64,000 bases of DNA from Fen-1359 sp963710355 (GTDB taxonomy: Bacteria; Planctomycetota; Phycisphaerae; Sedimentisphaerales; Anaerobacaceae), in NCBI GenBank assembly GCA_963710355.1, contig CAVPZU010000001.1, forward strand, positions 620,001-684,000, in the 5' to 3' direction. This document shows positions 7,752 through 16,509 of this stretch, one piece after another (the first letter of the stretch is position 1; the number at the start of each line of letters is the position of its first letter). Under the pieces are notes generated by a model, which made no database searches, was not told where the DNA came from, and was given only the letters and a program-made list of their open reading frames with translations. Both the position numbers and the translations under genes were made by a program.

Positions 7752-9392
7752 ATGAAGCATTTCAAAATAACCTTCAGACCTGCGGGCAAAACGGCTTTTG
7801 TTCCAGAAGGTATGAGTATTCTGGAAGCTGCCGCCGGGGCAGGCATCGTTTTTAATACCGTCTGCGGAGGCAAGGGAATTTGCGGAAAATGCGCCGTGTT
7901 CGTCCTTCGTCCCGATGAAATCGAGACTACGAAGAATGGAAAGATTGGCGATGCCGAAGACAAAGTTCTGGCCTGCCAATATAATGTTAAGGGAGATATA
8001 GTTGTCAATACCGAAGCGGCGGAAGAGGACGGCTCACGATTAACGGGACTAAAAATCCTTGAAGAATGGATAGACATAATAAACATAAGAGGAAAGATTA
8101 AGCCTGATATTTACAAAAAATATGCACACGCCGGCAGTTCGGAAAAGATTTTCGGCCTGGCCGCAGATATCGGAACGACGACTGTTGTTGTAAAGCTGAT
8201 AGATATGAAAAGCGGAGATTGTGCAACCACACAATCGGCGGTTAATCCGCAGACCCGTTTCGGCGATGATGTGATAAGCAGGATAAGTTATGCCGGCACG
8301 AGGAAGGGGCTGGGGGAACTGCACAGGTTGATAATCGATTGTCTCAACGAATTGACGGGGGCGCTTTGTCGCAAAAGCGGAATCGACCGGAAGGAAATAT
8401 ATGAGGCCAGCGTGGTCGGCAATACTGCGATGAATCATCTTTTTCTGAAGATGCCCGTTAAAGGATTGGGGCAGGCGCCGTATAAGGCGTATAACTTGGA
8501 GGCACAGCAGCTGTATCCATCGGAGATAGGATTGCAGATAAATCCGCACGGTAACATTTATGCGGTTGCCGGTATCGGAAGTTTTGTCGGGTCAGATACT
8601 ACGGCAGCGGCCCTTGCAACGGGCATCGGAGAGGCGGACAAAAAGACGCTTCTTGTGGATATCGGGACAAACAGCGAGGTTGTGCTCGGAGACAAAGACA
8701 GGCTTTTGGCAGCAAGCTGTGCTGCGGGGCCTGCCTTCGAAGGGGCAAGGATAAGCAGAGGCAGCAGAGCGGTCGAGGGGGCGATAGAGACGGTGGAATG
8801 GGACGACCAGAATTTAACTGTGAAGGTAATAGGTTCGCAGGCGGCAAATGATGCAAGGTCAATATGCGGCAGCGGGCTGATAGATGCATTGGCGGTTTTT
8901 GTCGAGCTCGGGATTATTGATTCGACCGGCAGGATTGCAAGGAAGGAAGGGCTAAAGGAGAATCTATCGAGACTTATTACAGAAGAAGACGGACAGGCGG
9001 CAGTTCTGATTGCCCGAGGAGAGAAAGAGATTTTGCTCACCCAGAAAGATATAAGACAGCTTCAGCTCGCCAAGGCGGCGGTTCGAGCAGGAATAAGGAT
9101 ACTGCAAAGGAAACTCGGCCTGAACGATGAGGATATAGAACAGATATTTCTGGCGGGAGCGTTCGGAAACTTTATCAGGAAGGAAAGTGCGCTGCGGATT
9201 GGGCTACTGCCGAATCTGCCGTTAGAACGAATCCATTTTACCGGCAACGCAGCGTGCAGCGGAGCAGAGATGACACTTTTGAGCAGCAGAGAGCGACTCC
9301 TTTCGAGCGGGCTTGCCCGCAGGATAGAATGTGTTGAGACGGCAAAGGAGGCGGATTTTGAGGATGTCTTTGCGAAAGAGATGCATTTCTGA
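7752..9392 (+). CDS. 2Fe-2S ferredoxin/ASKHA (DUF4445) protein, RACo-like
   Basis: 546 residues, full length for the family. The N-terminal ferredoxin domain has C38-x5-C44-x2-C47 and C75 for a 2Fe-2S cluster. A linker follows, then a C-terminal ASKHA ATPase (GLAADIGTTTVVVKLID near 135, DIGTNSEVVLG near 293, LAGAFGNFI near 465). Relatives are the reductive activators of corrinoid proteins (RACo/RamA), which spend ATP to return inactive Co(II) to Co(I) in methyltransferase systems. No methyltransferase or corrinoid protein is encoded beside it, so its partner is elsewhere. The gene stands alone behind a structured leader. Confidence 0.85.
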   Translation: MKHFKITFRPAGKTAFVPEGMSILEAAAGAGIVFNTVCGGKGICGKCAVFVLRPDEIETTKNGKIGDAEDKVLACQYNVKGDIVVNTEAAEEDGSRLTGLKILEEWIDIINIRGKIKPDIYKKYAHAGSSEKIFGLAADIGTTTVVVKLIDMKSGDCATTQSAVNPQTRFGDDVISRISYAGTRKGLGELHRLIIDCLNELTGALCRKSGIDRKEIYEASVVGNTAMNHLFLKMPVKGLGQAPYKAYNLEAQQLYPSEIGLQINPHGNIYAVAGIGSFVGSDTTAAALATGIGEADKKTLLVDIGTNSEVVLGDKDRLLAASCAAGPAFEGARISRGSRAVEGAIETVEWDDQNLTVKVIGSQAANDARSICGSGLIDALAVFVELGIIDSTGRIARKEGLKENLSRLITEEDGQAAVLIARGEKEILLTQKDIRQLQLAKAAVRAGIRILQRKLGLNDEDIEQIFLAGAFGNFIRKESALRIGLLPNLPLERIHFTGNAACSGAEMTLLSSRERLLSSGLARRIECVETAKEADFEDVFAKEMHF

Positions 9393-9739
9393 AGATTCAG
9401 ACACGGATTCATACGGTTTTTTTACCACAAGGGCACTAAGACACGAAGAAATAATCAATCATCAATTATCATTCATCATTTAATCAGCCACTGATTGCAC
9501 AGATTTCACTGTAAAGAAAGCCACAGAGGACGCCCGCCAGACGAACGGCGGTTAAATCCACCTCTGACGGATTAAGTTTGGCCATTAAAAAAGGGAGAAC
9601 CTGTTCAGATTATTGTAATTCGAGGAAGATTTTGGTATTATGGCTATGCCATCTTAACGATTATGGAATCGAAAGGCTTGGGCGTATAGCTATGCGGATT
9701 AATATGGGAAATGTCAGATTAATGGAATTTTCAGTCAGA
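9393..9739. repeat. Text-like intergenic repeats
   Basis: No gene. Contains phrases such as ACCACAAGGGCACTAAGACA, CAATCATCAATTATCATTC, CAGCCACTGATTGCACAG and CCACAGAGGACGCC, similar to phrases in other gaps of the window. The 3' part holds the left copy of a direct repeat that recurs after the GH16 gene. Confidence 0.5.
9604..9677 (+). repeat. Direct repeat, left copy
   Basis: TTCAGATTATTGTAATTCGA continuing GGAAGATTTTGGTATTAT (9604-9641), then 21 bases, then ATGGAATCGAAAGGC (9663-9677). The right copy at 12973-13026 matches with two substitutions in the first block and without the 21-base spacer. Confidence 0.65.
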
Positions 9740-9767
9740 TAGACAAGGAATATGTGCCGCCTATAAT
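9740..9767 (+). promoter_or_regulatory. Sigma70-type promoter of the GH16 gene
   Basis: TAGACA at 9740-9745, 16-base spacer, TATAAT at 9762-9767. Transcription would start near 9774, which rules out the ATG at 9770 and supports the start at 9836. Confidence 0.55.
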
Positions 9768-9835
9768 ATTTGGTTGCCTTTTTTTTGTTTGGAAGTAGAA
9801 AAATTAAAAAAAAAGGAATAAAAAAAACGAATAAA

Positions 9836-12793
9836 ATGAAAACATCAGAGGTTAACCAAAATGTGTTTGTGTTATTGTTAGTTTGTCTAACTATCGTTTT
9901 TTCAAGCTTACTTTATGCTGAAACTTTAGTATGGTCGGATGAATTCGACGGCCCTAATATCGACACGACCAAGTGGATATACGATATTGGCACCGGCCCT
10001 ACCGGCTGGGGCTGGGGTAACGGCGAGTTGGAGTATTACACTGCCCGTCCCGACAACGCTTATATCGAAGATGGCAAGCTCGTTATTCAAGCCAAGCGTG
10101 AAAATTACAGCGGCAGTTCATTCACTTCAGCAAGGCTGAAAACAAAGGGCAGAATGGCCTTCCAATATGGCACTATCGAGGCGAGAATAAAAATACCCAA
10201 CCTGGCAAACGGATTATGGCCTGCATTCTGGCTGCTGGGCAATAACGTTGGGTCACAGCCCTGGCCTAAGTGCGGTGAAGTCGATATCCTCGAAATGGGT
10301 ATGGCTGAAGGTATTGCCGCCGGCACTCAAAACAAAAAACATAGCGCTGGCGCGTTCTGGGATTACATGGGTACAACCGCCAACTACTATTTGCAGGTTG
10401 ACGCAGCGGTGAATCTCAACAATGATTACCATCTCTATAAATTGTCCTGGACACCCACGATGATGACAGCCTATCTGGATGGAACCGAATTCTGGGCAAT
10501 GGATATCAGCACTATAACCGAAAACTCACTTGAGGAGTTTCACAGGCCATTCTATGTCATTATGAACATGGCGGTGGGCGGCCAGAATTTTGTCAATATT
10601 ATCGACCCGGGTGCAATCACTGCTCCATTGCCGGCAAAACTGTATGTGGACTGGGTCCGCGTTTATGACGATGGTTATACACAGTTGTACACTTCCGAAA
10701 ACACTGCGGAACACGGCAATTTTGGAGTTTTCACTGAAACAACGCCCGTAGAAAATCATGTAACTTACGGAACCGATGCAAACCTGTTCACATGGAACGA
10801 CGTGATTGTGACTCCAGAAACAACGCCTTATGAAGGAACCGAGGCGTGGTCATGCAGTATCGGGGGAGGCACCTGGTGGGGAATGGGTGTTTTATCTTCG
10901 GTTGACAGAAATATGAAAAACTACTCTGACGGCTATCTTCACCTCCATGTAAAGACAACCACAACACAGACGTTCAAAATCGGAATAAAGAGTTCAGCTG
11001 CAGGAGAATTCTGGCTTCCACTGGTAAACGGAGCAGAAGAATTCGGATTGGTGCGTGACGGCAACTGGCATGAAGTTATGATTCCGCTGAACCGATATGC
11101 GAACATCGATTTCCAAACAATAAATCAAATATTTATGATTGCCGGCGATGCTGCCGCTGCATTTAATATATCATTAGACAATATATACTGGAGCGAAAGT
11201 GTTGAAAGACCGACACCGGCAAACGGTAATTTCGGAGTATTCACCGAAAATACAGCACACAAAAATGCAGGAGAGTTTGTTCTCGGCACTGACGGTGACT
11301 TCTTTGTCTGGGAAAGCACGCTCGTTCCAGGTACGAAAACTCCATACGAAGGCACCGACAGTATGAGTCTTCAATCAACTCCCGGCTTAACGTGGTTTGG
11401 CGCCGCGTTTACTCCAAATGTGAAACATAATCTTACAGCATTCAGATATTCTGAAAGCAGGCTGCATTTTGCTCTTAAAACCAACTCAACAGCCACATTC
11501 CAGATTGGAATGAAGAGCGGCAACGTTGACGGTATCGGGCAGAAATGGATTACTTTCCAGAATGGCAACGACCCTTACGGTTTTGTGCGTGACGGCAACT
11601 GGCACATTGTTGAAATTCCAATGACGGACATTTCGGGTGAGGTTGACTTATCGCAGGTCAGCCAGTTGTTTGAGCTTCTGGGCACTACCGGCCCGATAAG
11701 CAACATCGAGATTGACGATATCTGCTTCACAGGCGGCGGCGAGCCTGTTTTTGAAGAAACCGGCGGCAACAGAGCTCCTACGGTAAGTATAACCAGTCCT
11801 GCCAACGGGACAATATTCAGTCCGGGAAGCGACATAACCATTAATGCCACCGCTTCCGATAGTGACGGCAATGTGACACAGGTGGAATTCTTCTCCGGAA
11901 CAAATTCATTGGGCGTAGATACAAACAGCCCATACAGTACCACCTGGCACAGTGTTCCAACCGGTACGTATATTTTGACGGCACGTGCAACGGACAATAA
12001 TGACGCTAACAGAGTTTCATCGCCGGTAACGGTATATGTCGGCACATCTGTATTGACCAGTATCACGGTCACACCATCCTCTGCCACGGTGGCAAAGGGA
12101 GATGCCCAGCAATTTACGGCTGTTGGACGTGACCAGTTCGGTCAGACGATGACAATAAATCCTGTCTGGTCGGTAACAGGCGGAGGCGCAATTGATTCGC
12201 ATGGAGAATTCATCGCGACAACCCTCGGAGGACCATTTACGGTCAAAGCTCAAGTCGGTTCGATACAGGGAACGGCAGCGGTGACAGTTCAGATGTATCA
12301 GGGAATATGTACCGGCGGGCCGGCCAATGGCGATTACACATACCAGGTAAGCGGGGCCAGTTCAAATCCTACCATAACATTTATTCCAGGCGGTACTGGG
12401 GTAGGCAGCCCGATCTGTCTTTTGTACTACTCGACTTCGCCTACAGGGACATATCCCGGATATTATGTAACGCCAAATGTTCCTTATCAAATAACCGCAT
12501 CTGCAGGACAGACTATATACTTTTATTATACTTATAGTTTTCCCGGACAAGGCGAGCATACCACCATGAGTAACAAACACAATTTTGTTGTGGGCAGTTG
12601 TGTTTCTGCCGGTCCGGCAGACCTAAATGGTGATGGGACGGTTAATATTGCAGATTTTGCTATTCTGGCCAACAACTGGCTGCACAACAACTGCAGTAGT
12701 GCAAACGACAACTGTAACGGTGCAGATTATCAGCCGGACGGAAGAGTGGACTTTGAAGATTTGTACTACCTTTCACTATTCTGGCTGGATTAA
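9836..12793 (+). CDS. Secreted multidomain GH16 beta-glucanase with dockerin
   Basis: 985 residues from ATG 9836, which opens a signal peptide (VFVLLLVCLTIVFSSLLYAE). An earlier ATG at 9770 would put a Lys-rich stretch in front of it and lies upstream of the predicted transcript start. Domains in order: GH16 catalytic domain (about 30-280) with the catalytic motif GEVDILEMG near residue 146; two related beta-sandwich modules (about 285-450 and 460-640), each with a 'DGNWH..E/VIP' signature; a bacterial Ig-like domain (about 640-745, starting NRAPTVSITSPANG); a Big_2-like domain (about 745-825); a further beta domain; and a dockerin-like tail (DLNGDGTVNIADFAILANNW). It probably cleaves laminarin or a similar beta-glucan outside the cell. 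It has its own promoter, a hairpin after the stop and flanking direct repeats, so it looks like an independent module. Confidence 0.88.
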   Translation: MKTSEVNQNVFVLLLVCLTIVFSSLLYAETLVWSDEFDGPNIDTTKWIYDIGTGPTGWGWGNGELEYYTARPDNAYIEDGKLVIQAKRENYSGSSFTSARLKTKGRMAFQYGTIEARIKIPNLANGLWPAFWLLGNNVGSQPWPKCGEVDILEMGMAEGIAAGTQNKKHSAGAFWDYMGTTANYYLQVDAAVNLNNDYHLYKLSWTPTMMTAYLDGTEFWAMDISTITENSLEEFHRPFYVIMNMAVGGQNFVNIIDPGAITAPLPAKLYVDWVRVYDDGYTQLYTSENTAEHGNFGVFTETTPVENHVTYGTDANLFTWNDVIVTPETTPYEGTEAWSCSIGGGTWWGMGVLSSVDRNMKNYSDGYLHLHVKTTTTQTFKIGIKSSAAGEFWLPLVNGAEEFGLVRDGNWHEVMIPLNRYANIDFQTINQIFMIAGDAAAAFNISLDNIYWSESVERPTPANGNFGVFTENTAHKNAGEFVLGTDGDFFVWESTLVPGTKTPYEGTDSMSLQSTPGLTWFGAAFTPNVKHNLTAFRYSESRLHFALKTNSTATFQIGMKSGNVDGIGQKWITFQNGNDPYGFVRDGNWHIVEIPMTDISGEVDLSQVSQLFELLGTTGPISNIEIDDICFTGGGEPVFEETGGNRAPTVSITSPANGTIFSPGSDITINATASDSDGNVTQVEFFSGTNSLGVDTNSPYSTTWHSVPTGTYILTARATDNNDANRVSSPVTVYVGTSVLTSITVTPSSATVAKGDAQQFTAVGRDQFGQTMTINPVWSVTGGGAIDSHGEFIATTLGGPFTVKAQVGSIQGTAAVTVQMYQGICTGGPANGDYTYQVSGASSNPTITFIPGGTGVGSPICLLYYSTSPTGTYPGYYVTPNVPYQITASAGQTIYFYYTYSFPGQGEHTTMSNKHNFVVGSCVSAGPADLNGDGTVNIADFAILANNWLHNNCSSANDNCNGADYQPDGRVDFEDLYYLSLFWLD

Positions 12794-12827
12794 ATTTTAA
12801 ATCATAACAAAACTAACAAGTAATATT

Positions 12828-12854
12828 CTCAAACTGACCGATGGTCAGTTTGAG
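12828..12854 (+). terminator. Terminator-like hairpin after the GH16 gene
   Basis: A perfect 12-bp stem, CTCAAACTGACC (12828-12839), pairs with GGTCAGTTTGAG (12843-12854) around a 3-base loop, 35 bases after the stop codon. No T run follows, so it may be a stabiliser or a factor-assisted terminator. Confidence 0.6.
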
Positions 12855-13181
12855 GATTCAAAATTTAAAGTTAAAAGTGCAAAATTTAGGGTTTGTTTTC
12901 TAATCTGTGGGATTAGGAAATACAGTACCAAACAACTAGTAGCTTTAATGAGTAGGGTCATGCGAAAAACACTTCAGATTATTTTAATTCGAGGAAGATT
13001 TTGATATTATCATGGAATCGAAAGGCCTTTGCATAGCCGGGCGTTTAAATACCTGCCGCGACGGTGCGCCTGCTGCGACCCGCCTGCGGCGGGCCGAAGG
13101 CGGAAAGGCGGACTCCCTCGCAATGCCCCCCGTCTTCTCGCAGAAGACAAGGGCGGGAGTGGCATTTTCTACAAAGCAAAC
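12855..13181. other. Gene-free gap with repeats
   Basis: No supported gene. It holds AAAATTTAAAGTTAAAAGTG-like text repeat, the right copy of the direct repeat (12973-13026), and a GC-rich palindromic cluster at about 13078-13112 (CCGCCTGCGGCGGGCCGAAG, then GCGG) related to the hairpin at 22334. Confidence 0.45.
12973..13026 (+). repeat. Direct repeat, right copy
   Basis: TTCAGATTATTTTAATTCGA, then GGAAGATTTTGATATTAT and CATGGAATCGAAAGGC without the spacer present in the left copy at 9604-9677. The two copies enclose the GH16 gene with its promoter and hairpin, about 3.37 kb apart. Confidence 0.65.
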
Positions 13182-14060
13182 TCAAAACAGAGTTTTTTTG
13201 GATTGTTCAAGGTGGGTGGCTTTTTTGAGGATTCTTTTTTCCTTTGCGGAAAGGCTGTGGAGGCCGTGCTGGTGAACCTTTTCGAGGATACGGTCAAGCT
13301 CGGCCTGCAGTTTCCGTTCGTTGAGGAGCTGTTTTTCCCATCGTGAGGCCTTGATTTTCAAAGTAATTTTAGTTCGAATCGGCTGTGAGAGGCAATAAGC
13401 TGCGCCGGTAACCATACCAGCCAGATGCGCCGCCTCACCGCCTGCATTAGGACCTTTTGTGAGGACATTCACAAGAAAGACGACCAAAAAACCGACGGCA
13501 GCAATCCTGATAGGAACAGGAAAGATAAAAATAAAGACAACAAAACTCGGAAAGAGTATGGCGCAGGCAGCGAGCAGCCCGAGGATAGAGCCGGAAGCGC
13601 CTATCATAGGCAGAACCGGCAGATACTTTATGGCGGTAAGGAGGGTATAAAGCAGCCCGCCCGCAGCGCCGCAAACGAGATAGAAGGTGAGGAATTTTCG
13701 CCAGCCCCAGTGCTGTTCGAGAGCCGGCCCGAGGAAGAACAGGCCTAACATATTAAAGAAGATGTGGGAGACGTCGCCGTGCAGAAATTGATAAGTGAAT
13801 AGCCGCCAAATCTGGAGAACAGCATCAAGAGAAAACGGGAAGACAGAAAACCAGCAATCAAAGAAATTTACCGGTCTTGGGCAGCCTGGGATAACGATAT
13901 TGGCAGGAATAAATGAATCGGCAAGGAATACGGCAATGTTTGCAACGAGCAGCCATTTGACGGCGGCGGTCAATTTAGGCAGGCCGAACCGCATCTGAGG
14001 CATATATTCATACTGCTGCCCGCTTTTATCCTGAGCGTAATCTCTGTCGTAAAGGCCCAT
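13182..14060 (-). CDS. Rhomboid-family intramembrane serine protease
   Basis: 292 residues with six membrane helices. Rhomboid signatures are present: WRLFTYQFLHGDVSHIFFNM (the HxxxHxxxN loop), catalytic Ser in PMIGASGSILG near residue 154 and catalytic His in GGEAAHLAGM near 210. It cleaves membrane-spanning substrates within the bilayer. The C-terminal 75 residues form a basic, helical cytosolic extension (RWEKQLLNERKLQAELDRIL), as in many rhomboids of this phylum. It is downstream of lgt and panD on the same strand, with gaps of about 120 and 50 bases, possibly one transcript. Confidence 0.9.
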   Translation of the reverse strand: MGLYDRDYAQDKSGQQYEYMPQMRFGLPKLTAAVKWLLVANIAVFLADSFIPANIVIPGCPRPVNFFDCWFSVFPFSLDAVLQIWRLFTYQFLHGDVSHIFFNMLGLFFLGPALEQHWGWRKFLTFYLVCGAAGGLLYTLLTAIKYLPVLPMIGASGSILGLLAACAILFPSFVVFIFIFPVPIRIAAVGFLVVFLVNVLTKGPNAGGEAAHLAGMVTGAAYCLSQPIRTKITLKIKASRWEKQLLNERKLQAELDRILEKVHQHGLHSLSAKEKRILKKATHLEQSKKTLF

Positions 14061-14183
14061 ACTTTAAAAAATCCGAAATACGAACACCGAAATCCGAAAT
14101 TTTTGTCACCGCCAAGACCGCAAAATCGAATACTATATAAATAATCGTCAAATTTTGGTGTGGCAAAAAGAATAATTTAAAAA

Positions 14184-15164
14184 TTAAAAGCCGCCTTTTT
14201 TCGTTTCAATCCTTTGTAAAAGGAACAGGAGGAGCAGACCGAAAATAAACAGACAGACAGCGAGGTTTTGAGAAATAGTGCCGCCTTTATAAATAGCCCA
14301 CCAGCCGAATTCGAAGGGGTTATCGTCGCGAAGGAATTCGATAAAGAAGCGGCCAATACCATAAAAAACAAACATCAGGGCAAAGACCGAGCCGGGAGCG
14401 GAGAGGAACTTTCGGCCTGATTTAGCGAGGTTGATTTTTTTGTTTCGCCGCCAGAGCAGGTAAAGCAAAAGAGAAAGCGTGCCGGCGGCGGCAGAGGAAT
14501 AAAGCTGTGTCGGATGAACCGGCAGGCAACGATATTCGCCTGATTTGACGGATAGTTTCTGCTGGTCTGTCAACTGGTTATATGGTTTGAGTCGGCTGAA
14601 CTCAAAAAAATCGGCGGGCAAATTTATATAAGGCTGGGGTCGATTGCGTTTAAGGTCGGGATAAATTTGGCTGTAATAAGCATCGGAGGCATAAGGGAAA
14701 CGAACAGCCCAGGGGACATCGGCGGGCTTCCCGAAGCAGCAGCCGGACAGAAAACAGCCGATTCTGCCGATGGCCAGTGCGAGCATAAGCGCAATGGCGA
14801 TAATATCAAAATATTTTCGGACAGGCAGTTTGTGGAATCTAATGTAAAGGTAAATGGCAACGAGTGCGAGGAGGCCGCCGAGCTGCTCAAGGCCGCCGTC
14901 CCATATGGCAAAGACGGAAGCAAGATTATCCTTAAATCTGTCCCAGTAATGAAAAACGTAAAAGATACGGGCTCCGCCGACGCCGGCGATGAGGGCGTAG
15001 AGGGCAGCGTTGGTAATCATTTTCGGGTCGGGGGTGAAGTCTCTTGAGAGCCTCCTTATAAGAAAAATGGCAGCAAGAAAGGCAATGACAAGCATCAGGC
15101 CATAAGAGTATATGGTTAAATGTGTAAAAGGTATCTTAAATAGTTCAGGAAACATCAAAAACAA
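14184..15164 (-). CDS. lgt: Prolipoprotein diacylglyceryl transferase
   Basis: 326 residues, seven membrane helices. It transfers diacylglycerol from phosphatidylglycerol to the lipobox cysteine of prolipoproteins at the inner membrane. Family marks: a periplasmic GGLEQLGGLLA (the substrate-binding GG region), the signature GRIGCFLSGCCFGKP near 145, and HPTQLYSS near 220 in place of the E. coli RHPSQLYE. It is longer than the enterobacterial protein because of an inserted loop at about 165-215. An alternative ATG at 15155 would remove three residues. Lipoprotein substrates in this window include the TolC-like and Wza-like proteins. Confidence 0.9.
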   Translation of the reverse strand: MFLMFPELFKIPFTHLTIYSYGLMLVIAFLAAIFLIRRLSRDFTPDPKMITNAALYALIAGVGGARIFYVFHYWDRFKDNLASVFAIWDGGLEQLGGLLALVAIYLYIRFHKLPVRKYFDIIAIALMLALAIGRIGCFLSGCCFGKPADVPWAVRFPYASDAYYSQIYPDLKRNRPQPYINLPADFFEFSRLKPYNQLTDQQKLSVKSGEYRCLPVHPTQLYSSAAAGTLSLLLYLLWRRNKKINLAKSGRKFLSAPGSVFALMFVFYGIGRFFIEFLRDDNPFEFGWWAIYKGGTISQNLAVCLFIFGLLLLFLLQRIETKKGGF

Positions 15165-15217
15165 ACTTAAAAATCAAAAATAAAAAATCAAAATTGTGGA
15201 ATATATGCTTTCTTAAT

Positions 15218-15589
15218 TCAGGCATTTCGGCGTCGCCTTACATGTTTGATTTTGTTGTTTTTGTTGAGGACAACAATTCTGGGTTTATGCTTTTTCGCCT
15301 CATCCAGTGAATAGAAGGCAAAATTGAGAATAATAACTATGTCCTTCGGCTTGATTAGCTGAGCGGCGGCACCGAGGATTTCAATCTTGCCGGAACCTGC
15401 GGGGGCAGGGATTACATAGGTCTGGACTCTGTTGCCGCTGGTGACATCGGCTACGATGACGGCCTCATAAGGCAAAAGACCTGCCGCCTCCATAAGGGAG
15501 CGGTCAACAGCAAGACTGCCCTGATAATTGAGCCTTGCGGCGGTTATCGTTGCATTGTGTAATTTAGATTTTAACAACTTTACAAGCAT
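15218..15589 (-). CDS. panD: Aspartate 1-decarboxylase
   Basis: 123 residues, usual length. It makes beta-alanine from aspartate for pantothenate/CoA synthesis. It is made as a proenzyme that cleaves itself between G24 and S25 (NYQGSLAVD), where Ser becomes the pyruvoyl group. K9 in KSKLH and Y58-region residues (NRVQTYVIPAPAGSG) match the family. Its partner panC lies immediately upstream on the same strand (62-base gap). Confidence 0.93.
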   Translation of the reverse strand: MLVKLLKSKLHNATITAARLNYQGSLAVDRSLMEAAGLLPYEAVIVADVTSGNRVQTYVIPAPAGSGKIEILGAAAQLIKPKDIVIILNFAFYSLDEAKKHKPRIVVLNKNNKIKHVRRRRNA

Positions 15590-15650
15590 ATTTTATTTTC
15601 TAAAACCAGGGTAAAACGGCGGACAAAACACTTTCGTTTATTATACAAAA

Positions 15651-16502
15651 TCATTTTTGGCTGTCTATTATAATGTTGTCGATGAGCCGGGTCCGGCCGA
15701 TATGGACGGCGAGGGCAACGAGGGCCGGACGGTCGATTTTTTTAATCGGGCAAAGGGTTTCAGCATCGACAATTTCGATGTATTCGATTTTTGCGGAGGC
15801 AGCAGCAGTGATGATTTTACGCATTTGTGCGATAATTCTGTTTGCGTCAATTATGCCTGCGCTGACCATTTGCTCAGCTTTTCGCAGGGATTTGTAGAGG
15901 CAGGCAGCGTCAATTTTTTCCTGCGGCGTAAGATAATGATTTCTGCTCGACATTGCCAAGCCTGTCTTTTCGCGGACGGTGGGGCAGACAACAATTTTGA
16001 GAGGCATATTTAGGTCAGCGACCATTTGTTTGACAAGAAGAGTCTGCTGGGCATCTTTCTGGCCGAAAAAGGCAAGGTCGGGCTGAACGATATTAAAAAG
16101 TTTCGTGCAGACAGTTGCGACACCCCTGAAATGGCCCGGCCTGAAACGGCCACAAAGCGGTTCGGATAATTTTTCGACACTGACCCAGGCAAGGTTTTGC
16201 CGAGGATACATTTGTTTTGCAGAAGGAGCGAATACCAAATCGGCACCGGCCTTTCTGCAGGCATTCAGGTCATCTTGAACAGGTCGAGGATACTTTTTGA
16301 AATCTTCTTTCGGGCCGAACTGGGTCGGATTGACAAAAATACTTACGACAACAAAATCGGCATCTTTCGCAGCCTTTTCTATAAGCGAGATATGTCCCCG
16401 ATGGAGTGCGCCCATTGTCGGGACAAGGCCGACGGATTTGCCTTTTGAGCGTGCCTGCCTTACGAGTTTTCTGACAGAGCGGATTGTTTTGGCGATTTTC
16501 AT
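15651..16502 (-). CDS. panC: Pantothenate synthetase
   Basis: 283 residues from ATG 16502; the open frame runs further upstream to 17036, but that part overlaps folK and is not family sequence. It joins pantoate and beta-alanine using ATP. Motifs: PTMGALHRGHISLI (nucleotidyl-transfer HxGH), FVNPTQFGPKEDF, and FFGQKDAQQ, then SSRNHYL near 185. It lies between panD and folK, 7 bases after the folK stop, so CoA and folate genes share an operon. Confidence 0.95.
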   Translation of the reverse strand: MKIAKTIRSVRKLVRQARSKGKSVGLVPTMGALHRGHISLIEKAAKDADFVVVSIFVNPTQFGPKEDFKKYPRPVQDDLNACRKAGADLVFAPSAKQMYPRQNLAWVSVEKLSEPLCGRFRPGHFRGVATVCTKLFNIVQPDLAFFGQKDAQQTLLVKQMVADLNMPLKIVVCPTVREKTGLAMSSRNHYLTPQEKIDAACLYKSLRKAEQMVSAGIIDANRIIAQMRKIITAAASAKIEYIEIVDAETLCPIKKIDRPALVALAVHIGRTRLIDNIIIDSQK

Positions 16503-16509
16503 AGCCGTA

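Noticed and set aside
13012..13346. Two plus-strand frames of 87 and 105 residues
   Set aside because: They overlap the C-terminus of the rhomboid gene on the other strand and a GC-rich palindromic repeat; no protein-like features.
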